A DNA stretch of 64,000 bases from positions 471,342 to 535,341 of the forward strand of contig SJOL01006423.1 of NCBI GenBank assembly GCA_004794785.1, written 5' to 3'. The stretch comes from Opisthorchis felineus. Taxonomy: Eukaryota; Platyhelminthes; Trematoda; Opisthorchiida; Opisthorchiidae. The notes under the pieces were generated by a model. That model ran no database searches. It worked only from the letters and a program-made list of their open reading frames with translations, and was not told the DNA's origin. Below, piece by piece: positions 23,600 to 35,000 of the stretch; the first letter of the stretch is position 1, and the number at the start of each line of letters is the position of its first letter. The position numbers and the translations under genes were made by a program.

Positions 23600-25150
23600 G
23601 CATTTCACAGTCCTTCCTTGAATTTAGATAACAGTAGACATGCGTTATCAGCACTGTAATCACCGTCCAAAGCGACTACTTCAATTTCGGTTGGGATTAT
23701 CAGCATCCTTTGGTTTCAAACCTGTACTGGCGACAGATGACTAAAAGTTGGCCTCACGCAGCACAAATCTTGACTTGGGATTGTTTTGTAAATGGACGAG
23801 TACAGGCTTGAACCCCAAAGCGAAAACCCATCTGGACCGATCCCGTTAGCGTGCATGTGGAGAGATTTCACTGTGACTCGAGACGACAAATCGCTGAACC
23901 TAAAATAACAATACGAAACAAAGCATGTGTAGTCTTCTGGACGGTTCCATCGTGTGCTGAGGTTCAGCAAAAGAAGGTAGAGGTTTCACCTGCGATCGAT
24001 CTTCCCGTAGCAGTCAGAAGTTATTCCCTTGGATACCTAGGAGGATGCACACCGTACACATATCATCCACCACATGTGAACCTCACAAAAATTGGGCACA
24101 GTCGTGATTCACAGTTTTGTTCTGCATGGCAGCCATACAACGTACAATATCGCACAATGCCCTGCGGTGGGCATACTTGGATTATGAGACCACAACCTGA
24201 CGCAAACCAAACCAAAGCCTGCCCTCTCGCAAGGTTTGACGAGATTTGCGAAACAGATAGTTCAGCTTGCGCTAAGTTTTTCCTTAAAACAGAGGGCGTT
24301 TCTTTCGGACCTGAAGATAAGTTGTTCCAAGGGTTGTCCACTAAGTGAGCGAAGGACCACCGCCAAATACCATAAATGCACTACTTTTCTTCAGCATTTT
24401 GCCACGTCCTCGCTGTCTCCAAGCTCAGATGCATTTCCCTATGGTACCATCCTCGCTCTGCCTAGCACGCTGCTCTATGCTGCATAAATCGAAGCGTCCC
24501 AGTCTCATTACGTAATGAACATTGTTGTCCCCTCCTGCGAATCAGCGGCAATCAGTGGTTATTTTTCCTATTTTTTGACTGCTCATGAGTAGCGTGATTT
24601 ACGCCTGCCTATTATAACGCCGTTTTGCTACAACGCCGCTCGCTCTCCAGGTTTTAGCTCCTGCTTTTTTGATACTGTATGTGATTTCACTCAATGACAA
24701 AATTGAGAAGCTGCTCCGCCTTTTGACAAAGCTATTTCCGGCAAGATCCGCCGAATCGCTATTATTTATATGCTCGCAAATATCTCTTCTCAGCATCCGT
24801 TTTAAAAGACAGTAGTTTGGCGCTCTGACCCCTATCGATAGGAAAAGCTGTTGCCAGTCAGATAAGGGTAGAGGTGATGCCAAGTGTTCAACAGTGACTC
24901 TCGTCAAATGGGGAGGCAAGTTGTTCAGAGACCTCGTTGGACTGAGCTGTCTTGGCGCACTCTAGGCCACTTCTACTGTTATAACTCCCCTCCTAGGAGA
25001 AGGACAGGGTGATCCGGCCCTGTAACCTAGTGAAATACTGGTATAAAGGACCACGGTGTAGCGGAAAATGTTCCATAGCCATGTACTGATATCCTCCACT
25101 GCTTCTATCAATCCTATCTGCTCTGGGGACTACGTAACCTAGAAGTTGGG
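23600..25150. other. Intergenic DNA, two unassigned open frames
   Basis: A plus-strand frame of 165 codons (23851-24348) and a minus-strand frame of 106 codons (24599-24919) stand out by length. Neither shows a domain I recognise, a clear splice structure or a matching repeat. They are recorded only so that they can be checked against transcripts. Confidence 0.25.
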
Positions 25151-25164
25151 ATGGCTCTTCACAA

Positions 25165-25222
25165 CTAAGTTCCATCATCATCATCATCCACAGCATGACA
25201 TCAGTGTTCAACACTGATGCTT
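25165..25222 (-). mobile_element. RTE-like 3' terminus with ATG repeat tail
   Basis: A 28-nt block beginning ACAGCATGACATCAGTG is identical to one at 8899-8926. In both places it is flanked by CAT repeats and then AGTTCC or GTTCCG-like sequence. On the minus strand this is a (ATG)n 3' tail. No coding sequence adjoins it here. Confidence 0.5.
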
Positions 25223-28200
25223 CACAACTAAGTTAGGCTTTCGCCAAGCCAGTGATTTCCAAATTATGAACTACTAGCTGCAGCCTGTCACTTCTATAGA
25301 GAAGGCTACTTACATTTTTTTAAAAACTATTACTTCTTTGGTCCCCACGAATATGCTGAAGTTACACGAGCGCAGCTTGCGAGATGCCCGTGTCTCTTCT
25401 GCCATGTTGGGTTCCTTGTTGTTCGGGTGTGGGTGCTAAGTTCGTTAATCGGAAATTACGTTCCCGTACGTTAATTGGCCTGTCAGTTTTTGTTCACTTG
25501 CACGGCTCGAAGATGCCAAGAATGCTTGGGAACTCCGGCGGCCGTTCAGGTAAGCTATCCTACTGTACAGCGCTTGACGACGCGGACACCATTGATAAGT
25601 CGCCCATCCTATGCCATGGACGATATCAATTACATGTCAGTCGGTGCACTCATATCGGAGTTGCTGAGTGATTAGCTTATCTCTGAGTTATCGTTACCTT
25701 TCTCACTGCTTTATATCTGTTGGCACTTGGCCGTTAGATTCTCTTGAGACTGGCGTTTCTTCAACGGACAAAGGGCTCAATTACGTTCTAATCATATTCG
25801 ATATCAACCCATCGGTTATTGTTTCAGAGGGAAATTTCTTAAAATGCTTTATGAATTATCATTGGATGGAAAGTCATGCATATGTTTCCCAGACCAACCT
25901 ACTTTGGTATCAGGTGTAACGATGATAGCTACCGCTAAACCGTAGTAAATCTGTGACAGTCCAGAGAGCAGTGAGTCTGTACCGCTGACTGCAAAACTCG
26001 ACTAGGAAGGTTCGAATGTGTGCATCTAGCGACCATCGACTGACTCTAGGCACTTGATTTATGAAAGCATATTGACATTGTAGATCACTGAAAACAGGAC
26101 GACCTCGTCTACCTTCTTTCGCAAACTTGGTGTGCGAAATTCAAGTTCATGATATTCGTAAAACAAAATATTCCGGCAAAATCCTAATTACTTGTACCTA
26201 AGTCGTTTCACCTACTTAGCAGGGGTGTCAATACTCGCTATGCATACTGGGTTCGCCCTCCTGTGTTATAGATACATTCTGCGATTATTTGTCCATTTTA
26301 CCATTCGCACTAGGGCATTTTTTCCTTCGTGACATTTGTAACTGTTACTCTTCTTCACTCCGAACTTGCAGTTGCCTTCCTTCGCTCTCCTGGAAAGCTA
26401 CCTTCATAACTCTCTTAACAAGATCCTTGTATTTCGGGGATACTCATATTAACCATACATGGCGATAGCACAGCTGAAACTGGTAAACCTAATACTCCTT
26501 TTGTTCATCTAAACCCGACACACATCATCCCACCTGCTGCTGTAAGGCAGCAACGATCAAACGGAAAGACTTTGTCCGATACTGGCATTCGTGTTGTACT
26601 CATGAATGCCAACGTTCTATAGTGACTCAAGCAATCTGAAATTCCCACGGACTGATATATAGAGAACCACAAGGTGATATATAACGCCCATGTGTGATAT
26701 ATCTCGTGGGCAGGATATACCACATAGAGGAAGAAAAATACCTATGTTCCAGTTCAACCACCTATTCGGATTTCGAATGATATGTAGTAGTTTCCTCTCG
26801 CACTGGCCAACTCCTGATACGGAAGGTTTCAATAGTTCTGTCGAAGAAGGATAGTCAACGCCATCTTCAGATCGAATTCAAAACAAGCACCGCAAACGAT
26901 GAAGACTGAGTCGTCTCCCATAAGCATTTAACTGGATGAAACTAGGGTGGCAAGGGACATTTCACTTGGGCAGTATAACCATGGAACATTACGTTAGCTA
27001 CAAAACGACAACAGATGAAGTTGCAACGCGGCACCATCAACACCTACACTGGCCTACAATCAATCTCTCAAGTCAACAGCCAGATATCTCATTCTGTACA
27101 GTTAGGACCAACCGCTACTAGAAATCGGATGGCCTAGATGACAAGATCATGAAGTTGCGATTGGAAGACAGGATTCGATCTGAAGGGTCATGTCGAAATT
27201 CGCTGCCAACCCTCTTCATGTTGTCCTACTTAAGAAGCCGCTGAAAATTGTACTTCATCGCCGTCTCCTGTGTAGCGCATAGAGCTAGTAGAGCTCTAGC
27301 TACTCCCACGATCACTTCATCGGAATTATTCAGTCCGGATGTCTCCTACTTCTTTTCACTCGTTCCGTTTGTGTTTGGTGTGACAGCAGACGCGGTGGAA
27401 CACTGTACATGTGACAAAGCTAACGCCCGAACCAACCTCAGTATATAGCCCTGGAAACGTGTACAGGTCATTTGATTTTTTTTCTGACTTAATCTGAATC
27501 AACAAATGGTGAGTTTCAAAACCGGACAGCTACACGAATGAGTAAACTATCACCGTTTTTATCGTTCTCGCGGGTTCAGAATGCTTGTTGTGACAACAGG
27601 GCAACCAAACGTTGGATTCAGGTAAGTCTCTACTCGAAGGCATACCCTAAGTACGCCGATAATCGAGACACGTGATATTCTCCGTGAATCCCCTAGGATG
27701 GCACAAACTGCGAGGTAAACAAGGTGCGACTTGGTGTAAGGGTATGGAGATTGCGGGAAAACTGGAATCCCTTCGGGCAATTTCCATATAAGACTGGGTT
27801 TTCGTTACCATCTATGCGCATTGTTGGAGATACTGTAAGATGCGGCCACTATCTAAAGGCGATAGTGTTGACACCATCCGTTTGTATCCAACTCAGCTGT
27901 GTGATTAGAGGTGTAGGCGCCCTAACATTCCTACAGTACGCAAGCGCCATGTCTCAATCTCAGAAAGCGATGAGGTGGAATGGCTTCCACGCATAACTGT
28001 CTTTTGAAGGATGAAAGTACTTTTCTGTCCATTTAACTTCACCAAAAAACGTAATTGTGTAGGACAGTGCTGTTTTAACGTGTACAGTGGCTGATGATGA
28101 TAGCGAAACCACATAAACTCTCATCATTACACATACAGAGGAACACCACCAAGGGCCATTCGGCACGCCACGCCACAGTTACTTGTGCGGGTGCTTTGAA

Positions 28201-29240
28201 AACAGTTTCTGGCCGTTGGGGAAAAGAACGATCCGAAGCCAAGATCGTGAGCGAATCAATTCACACGAGGAAGGTCGCATTTCAAAAACGTCTTCGGTTT
28301 GGTCATCCTACACATGTGGCGTTGCGTTAATACATGCAACAATTGTGTGTATGTGAGATGTATGTATGAGATTGACACACTCGGATTTCCGTCTACAGTT
28401 CTGATCAATTCTCCATCGTTGAGTATCAGCTTCTTACTGATAGGTCGGACCTTAAAACGATGCTCAACAACTCATAACAGTTTAGCTACACGAGTTGACC
28501 TTATCTGGTAACCGAATAAACAACACCAACTTGAACGCGAAAACTGGAGCGTTAGTGATTGTGCTGAAACTCCCGAACTGGCACGTGATTAGACAACACA
28601 GGTGTTGAACTGACAAACCGATTAAAATTTTCAGCATCACAAGAGAGTGACTGACTTCTTGGCCTCTAATCTGACTGCCCACTGCCACTACAGTAGACAG
28701 GACTAGCTACAGGCGGAATGTACACAATACAACAAACAATGTGGAAACGGACTACCGATCTATGAAAAGTCGACACCAGTACGTAGTGTGAGCTAAGCGT
28801 AAGAAGACAAAAGTTTCAGGTCGCACATTTTGGTTTGAAGTAAGAAAAGGGGCGGAAAAAGGTGGATTCAGATACAAATAGAAGTACAGGTGACAAACCA
28901 CTTCGCGCGTTGTTTAGACAACGCACATATGTTCAGATGCAAAACAAGCAAAGCAAATTCTTCAACACATCAATACCAAAGCGAGAATGACAGTGAAGCT
29001 TACACTTCTTGACGTGTTTAGGAGAAATAATTCGTCAGCAGAACAGAATTCCGCGCTATGAATGGGAATTCCAAGGAGCTTAAAAGAAAAGTTGCACAAT
29101 TTGTAAGCACTTCCACACCAAAAATGAGCGTTGAACTGCAAAACACGGATGATTTGTGGAACCGGATTACTCTCCTTTAGTCGAATATAGTACATACTTT
29201 TCCAGAGGCCGATCTGATTTATTCAGAACGATGCGAAGAC
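25223..29240. other. Long stretch without recognised genes
   Basis: No conserved protein, RNA gene or family repeat was recognised. A small cluster of three GATATAT motifs spaced 20-22 nt apart occurs at 26654-26702. Confidence 0.4.
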
Positions 29241-29244
29241 GCCG

Positions 29245-29312
29245 ACCAGCTTCCTTCGGGTGGCATGGCAGCTAGTCACCGAAAGGGTGTTACAGCTGAA
29301 CGATGATTATTA
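29245..29312 (+). mobile_element. tRNA-derived SINE, copy 5, 5'-truncated
   Basis: Only the 3' part of the family is present: CTTCCTTCGGGTGGCATGGC, then TAGTCACCGAAAGGGTG, and GTTACAGCTGAACGATG with an AT-rich tail. The tRNA head is missing, consistent with 5' truncation at insertion. Confidence 0.8.
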
Positions 29313-29329
29313 TATTATGAAGGATAGCG

Positions 29330-31020
29330 TACCTATACGGAAGCACATGTGAAAGTAGGTGAGTGGTTGTAACGGCTCGGACCCGCGTAGAGCACCCACA
29401 CCACCCGCCACAAAGCATATTTTGAACGCCGGAGTAAGAGCCCTCCTTCTGTACTGAGCAGAGGCGGATGCATCAAGCCGTAATTGCGTGTCCTGGGTTT
29501 TTATTTGTCTTGATAATGGTAAAGTTAGACACAAGTATATAAATGGGACATCCCGTCTTCCTACCTGCAACCCGCACCACATGCTCAATATTGACTTTTC
29601 ACACCTCTAATCCTGGTCCGCGCTGGTTGTTGTGTCTGGTTCATATTCCTGGCGTGCTGAATGAGTTCAGCTGAGATTTCATCCTGCAAGTGGGGCCGGC
29701 CGAAGCTGAAAAATCGATAAGCACCGTACATCTGCTTCATCATCGTTGAGAGCAACCAGTAGCATGTACTTTCCCTTCCCGCACCTTAGGTCAATCATAT
29801 TTGTTAGTTTGGCAGATGTTTACTAGATGATAGTATTGGTCATCTGCCCACTCATTTCCACTCTTACTTTTGTATTGCTTCAATCATGTGCCGCTGTTTT
29901 TCATGGCAACCTTATGTGCCTTAAATGTCGAGTCCGCCACCAAGTAACTTGTGAGCTAGCTCCTGTTAATTCACTGACTTCTGGACCGAGTAGTTAATAC
30001 ACACTACGATGAGTATGCCCACAAGGTTGCAAAATGCTAAACATACTTTGCAATTTCTGCTAATGTTTGTAGTCATGTTTTATCAAAGAACCCGTCCATC
30101 TCGAGGTATCCTTTATTTGTTCTTCAACACTGGCCACCATACTGAGTCACCACTCTCTTTCGGATAAAATTTCGCAGCGCGTATTGAAGACGTTTCCTCG
30201 ATTGACAACGAAACATTTGCAAACCAAAGGGCAAGCTGGGCGAACACGTCAACAGCCAGTTGGGAAATAAGCAAGGGGGTCAGCCGAGCTTCTGATAGTT
30301 GCATAAATTATAGGTCTTAATTCAAAAGAAAACCCCTTGTTGTAAGGACTTCCATATTGGGGAGGGTTTTTTTGTTCGGAAGTTCAAATCGCAGAAATAA
30401 AACTCCCGGACGAAAACTCCCTTACTGCCCCCAACATCGTAAATTTCACGGAAGGGATTTTCTTGTGATCCAAAGATCCCGAAAAGTTGTCTTCTGTGTG
30501 AGACGGGGTGAAAACATCACCATTGAAGTGGTGTGCTGAACAGACGGCTGTATAAAACACACTGGAATTGGCAGGATGGACGTTGAGCGAGATATCACGG
30601 ACTTTAATGGGCTCCAGCAGACCTTTCTAAAAGTGGTTCGTATTCGGTGCACGTTTAGTGGGAGTCGCTGCTTTGCAACAGCGAGTTGCTCCTCCAAATC
30701 ACCGGATTACCAGCTAAGATAGACACCCTACATGTTTGCTTCCACAACACAGTTTGATATCGACTACACACAGAGAATTCAGAGACATGCTGATCTACTG
30801 CGTACTTTCTCGCTCAGCTGAAGAGGAATTACTGGAGGGAGAGCGACGTTCTAGTTGCCCTGAATGTGTGAGCTCCGAGGGCTCTTGGGTCGATTATCAT
30901 GTGAATTTGATTCAACCGGAGACAAAGTGCAGATGCACTATCTAGGTCATCTTTACTCAGTACAAGGCTAGGCAAAAAAGCTCTGAGAGAAGACCGTCCT
31001 CTTGTACGAGAAGTACGCAT
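29330..31020. other. Non-coding DNA, possible LTR-like block
   Basis: No gene recognised. The block from TGTAACGGCTCGGACC (about 29367) to about 29640 contains a TATATAAATGGG box and resembles an LTR in base pattern. No second copy, primer-binding site or pol sequence supports this. Confidence 0.25.
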
Positions 31021-31029
31021 CCTAAATGG

Positions 31030-31440
31030 CGTAACCTATGAAGCGTGAGTAGCTCAACGTTGGAGTGTACCGTTTTCCTGAAACAATCTGAAGTACCTCA
31101 GCGCTACTATTCCGACGTCCCCACCAGATCCGGTCAGGGCTTCGGATAAACTGATGGTCAAACACCGCGAGCTTTCGTACATCTGCGCGTGTACGTCACA
31201 TTTTTTATTCATAAAGCAGTATGCGATGCACTGTTACAGTGCCCTCGAAGGACAGACCTACCCCATAGGTGTCGAAGATTGGCAAAACCTGCTATGGCCT
31301 TCCCAATTCGAACAGTGCTCTGATCTCAGGCCGGAAATGACCAGATAAATGAATTTCCTTACCACACCAACTGGCATGAGGTTCGGGCTTGATTGGAAGC
31401 AGTCCTGTAGCAGCACTCTGTACTGCAGATGGACTTCGCA
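31030..31440 (-). mobile_element. RTE-like LINE C-terminal fragment
   Basis: The minus-strand translation contains VLLQDCFQSSPNLM, then FIYLVISG (cf. VLLQDWxxSxPNLM and FVYLGS of the other copies) at 31430-31330, and a WWGRRN-like segment near 31120 that corresponds to WWEHR. It lies directly beside the hammerhead/inverted-repeat locus. Confidence 0.65.
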
Positions 31441-31455
31441 AAACAAGAGATTAGC

Positions 31456-31485
31456 TAGGCGCAGTCCCCGAGTTTCCGTCAACCT
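31456..31485. repeat. Inverted repeat A, left arm
   Basis: These 30 nt are the exact reverse complement of 31605-31634. The right arm includes five of the six 5' stem-I bases of the hammerhead ribozyme and stops one base before its conserved core, so the left arm could compete for ribozyme stem I. Confidence 0.95.
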
Positions 31486-31516
31486 TATGTTCTACTTGAA
31501 ACCAAATTGCACGAAA

Positions 31517-31607
31517 TTAGCGAAATACACTCATTTGCAAACAAATTTGGTTTTGCGAGAGACTCACCTAAAACCCAGCTGAATCCCTCGTTTGTGATGT
31601 TTCCAGG
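31517..31607. repeat. Inverted repeat B, left arm
   Basis: This 91-nt arm is the reverse complement of 31790-31881 with about five mismatches and one gap. Both arms carry an internal self-complementary hairpin; in the right arm CGAGAGATTCA pairs perfectly with TGAATCTCTCG. Confidence 0.95.
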
Positions 31608-31634
31608 TTGACGGAAACTCGGGGACTGCGCCTA
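31605..31634. repeat. Inverted repeat A, right arm
   Basis: Perfect reverse complement of 31456-31485. It overlaps repeat B by three bases and runs into the hammerhead ribozyme. Confidence 0.95.
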
Positions 31635-31672
31635 CCTGATGAGCCCCAAGAAGGGCGAAACCCGTCGTGGGC
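31630..31672 (+). ncRNA. Type I hammerhead ribozyme
   Basis: All invariant parts of the hammerhead are present in order. Stem I 5' strand is 31630-31635, CTGATGA is 31636-31642, stem II is GCCC/GGGC (31643-31646 with 31653-31656) closing a 6-nt loop, GAAA is 31657-31660, and the cleavage triplet GTC is 31664-31666. Stem I 3' strand is 31667-31672 (GTGGGC), pairing with GCCTAC through six pairs including one G-U. Stem III is minimal: the last A of GAAA with T31665 and C31661 with G31664, closing only two bases. Cleavage is predicted after 31666. Such minimal stem III forms are known from type I hammerheads in animal retroelements, including Penelope-like elements and schistosome repeats, and often act as dimers. 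The core match is direct; activity is inferred. Confidence 0.87.
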
Positions 31673-31789
31673 TGTCGAAGAATTTTCAGCAACCTTATGA
31701 GCAGTGCATTACGAATATACATGTATCGCGATATCTCGAATATCGTGGCAACTGAAACATGAGGCGGCCTGTTGCAGCACATTCAGTTG

Positions 31790-31881
31790 CCTGGAAACAT
31801 CACAAAACGAGAGATTCAGCTGGGTTCCAGGTGAATCTCTCGCAAAACCAAATTTGTTTGCAAATGAGTGCATTTCGCTAA
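31790..31881. repeat. Inverted repeat B, right arm
   Basis: This 92-nt arm pairs with 31517-31607. Just left of it another hairpin occurs: GGCAACTGAA (31747-31756) against TTCAGTTGCC (31782-31791). Confidence 0.95.
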
Positions 31882-32068
31882 GAGATCAGCTACTTGAATA
31901 AAGAGTAAGACCATCATGCCACCTGTAGCGAGCAAAGAAGCCTATTTTAGGAGTGGGCTTAAATTGTAGATTGCAGAATGCAAATTCAACGAAAAGACGA
32001 ACAAGCTGGTTGGTCCGTCTTTCGAAACTAGGAAGTCTGTCACAAAGAAGATTCGTTAGAACACTTAC

Positions 32069-35000
32069 CTGGTTCGCTGAAGTGTGGCATGGTGTAGGAC
32101 TGTCTAAAAGATTGGGACCTTCGACTACCGGTGCCGCTGTCACAGTCTGGGTTGCGCCTGACAGACCGGCTCCTCGGGTTCCTCGACTCCGCGACATACT
32201 TGGTGCAGGTGGTGGCGGAAGTAGCCCCGCAGCGGCTGATCCACCGGCAAGCTTTACAGTTTGTCTGGGTTTGACCGATTCGCTTGAAACGGAGGGATCG
32301 TCACCAGTACGTCGTGTATTAAGGTTGAGCTTGATCGTCTGGCCTTCCTTGAACCCGAGGTTGAGAGACGGCTGAGATTTCAACTTTTCTTCAGTTTCTG
32401 CTACCTCCTTCTCTTGTTGGACCCACCTGGGGTGAGAGGAGAAAGCGGAGCAGTGAAAATAATAGGACCACACGTCCTAAGAGGGATTAGCTAATCGTGC
32501 CCGTAAGTTGTATGGCATTATGTTACGTACCCACTTTCTTTGCAGTATACGTTAAAATGGTATAACCACTCATATGAACGTTTAACGTTTGCAGAAACAC
32601 GCTTAATAAAGCAGGCGAAGACTTCACTAGGATGACCTTGGCAGCAATATGAAGGGGGCAGAACACAACTATGAGGCAACACAGTGCGCCAACCGAAGTC
32701 TCATCATTGTTGTTCAGCCGTAACACCTTTACGCCGCATAGCTGGCATGCCACCCGAAGGAACCACGAGAGCTGAGATACCCAAGCCAAGAACGGAGCAG
32801 CCGAGATGTAGAGGTTGGAGTCGAATCACGGACTTTCCGCTAAGTAAGTCCGCAGTTTAACCAATGAGCTACATCGAGCTCAACCTCTCCACACCGACGA
32901 AGGATGGGTTAGAAAAGGTCAGCCTTAAAAACCACACACTCTCATCATCCAACGATTGACCGTGACCGGCGGCGAGTTACGCAATACGGGTGAAAAAACC
33001 TTGCTGTGAGTTCAATGCGGCCTCAGACGAGTCTGGATCCCAGGTTAGGCGAAAACCCTACCACCGAGATCAGACTCTTGAGTCCCCGCCTGCAGACAGG
33101 GTCCCCAAAGAAAGCCCTAGTGCACATCGCCTTGCGCGTCAGACTTTCGAGTCCGAGGCTAGGAGTGGGGTGCGTAATCAAAACCCTACATCCACTCACG
33201 GCATTGGGATGAGCTTAAAAGTCTCAATGTGGGGATACCTAAACTAAACCATCTCCCCCGGTCTGGGCCACCAGGAATTATTGTTTGTTTGCAAACTTCT
33301 TTGTTCACCGAAGCCCCCCCCCCAACGCCTGCCCAGCAGACAAGCAAAATTTGCTGGATCACATGTTGTCAGTTAGCTGACTGATGTGACTTGTACACTC
33401 AGCCGCCTACCAAAAATAAACAAAATAACACTGCGAAATCCACGAGGTCCTTTCTATATAGGAACTTTTAACGTCCGTACTCTATATCATATTGGCAGAG
33501 GCAATCTTCACCGAGACTTTATCCTCCCTTAAAATTGATGTATGCGGTGTCTACAAAACACCTACAAAGACCCAACAGAGGTTATGCACCTCAAAATGTC
33601 AAGTACGAACTCAACTACTCCACATTCCACTATCCGTGTGTCCAGGGATCTAGAAGTAATGACGCGTGGGAGTTGCACTCAGCCCGAGCTGAACGTGCTT
33701 TGCTGGATTAGATTCAGTGAACAGTCATCTTTGCGCCGTTTGTTTATCCAGCTCAATGCTACTCGACACAAGAAACAGTGCCCGTTGGAAGTGTCGGTAT
33801 ATGCCCCAACGGACTGCAGTTCTGACGCTGAGCGGAGATTTACCTGGGATTTATCAAGATTCATCCGGCCTCATCCTCCAAGCAAGAAGCACTGACATTA
33901 TGAACCCTGCGGACGATACAAACGCCTAGGTCGGTTGTGTGGGCTCCTTGAAATCACATCTGGGTGGTAGATTCGGGGTCGGTGCTCGATACACAGACAA
34001 CGCAGGGCGACCCCCGCCAGTTGTGTGCTGATCATCATCTGTTTCTGGCCAGTACGAACTTTCAGCACAAACGTTTGCACCGCGTAACTTTGCGGCCACT
34101 GAGGGCAAATCAACCGTGGATACAGTTGGATCATATGGCCATCGTAAAACCGGTGGAGAGCTATAATCCAGAACTGCCGTCCCTTCTGAGACACAACTTG
34201 ATTACCACGCCATCATTGGAGCCCGTCCGACAATTCTATTTTCCTCAGGACCTCGAAAGTCAGCAAGAATCACGATATCCACCAGCTTTGGAGAAATACC
34301 GTAGCACTGCAATATCGATATGAACTAGCCCAACTACCCCCTGCAGCAAACCAACACTGCACTGGTAACGAGCGCGCGGATGAAGCATGGAGGCATGTGA
34401 AAAGAGCTATGCTAGCGGTGTTCACAAATGTGTCGGCTGCCAGATTCGCCTAAATGATCATTGGATATTGTCAAGATCACTAGTCCTGATTGATGCCAGG
34501 AAATCCATACCAGCAAGCAACGAGAACGATGGCGCACACAAATCTCTCAAACGTTAAATAGTAACGATCCACATCAATTGTGGACAAGCTGAGGAGAGGG
34601 AAAATACGTTTGTCACGGGAGTGACCAGAGGAAACAAACGATCAGTGAAACAATAGGTGAAAAAGAGGGCTCATCGATTCACTCCCAAAAGCGTCGAATG
34701 AAAAAATGGGCCGAACACCTTGAGGAACAGTTTAGCTGACCACTTGCAGCACAGCCTCTGGAGACATTGCATAAGGGCGAATGGAATGTAAAACGTAACT
34801 GCCTATTAGGAGTAAAGTACGAAGTATCCGTACAGAAACATTAGAAGGCACCAAGACCGGAAGATCCGTAAAAAAATAAATCGTTCAGTTGTAACACCCT
34901 TTCGGTGCCCAGCTGCCATGCGACCCAAAGGAAGCGTAAAGGCTGGAATACTGCCAGGTTGCCCAAGCCTAGACAGGGGAAGTGGAGAGGCGGAGGTCGG

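Noticed and set aside
23851..24348. 165-codon open frame
   Set aside because: Long for a chance frame but without a recognisable motif, and the opposite strand is also open over 92 codons. Not supported as a gene.
28088..28115. Possible second hammerhead (CTGATGA followed by GAAA, flanked by GTGG/CCAC)
   Set aside because: The seven bases between the two motifs cannot form stem II, and the flanking complementarity joins the wrong strands for a hammerhead. No GTC is suitably placed.
29367..29640. LTR-like block starting TGTAACGG with a TATA box
   Set aside because: No second copy in the window, no clear end, no primer-binding site and no adjoining gag or pol.
31886..32068. Continuation of NECAP exon B as a read-through C-terminus
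   Set aside because: The frame stays open for about 60 codons, but a strong GTAAGTG donor sits at the conserved-to-unconserved boundary and the extension has no NECAP-like WxxF motif.
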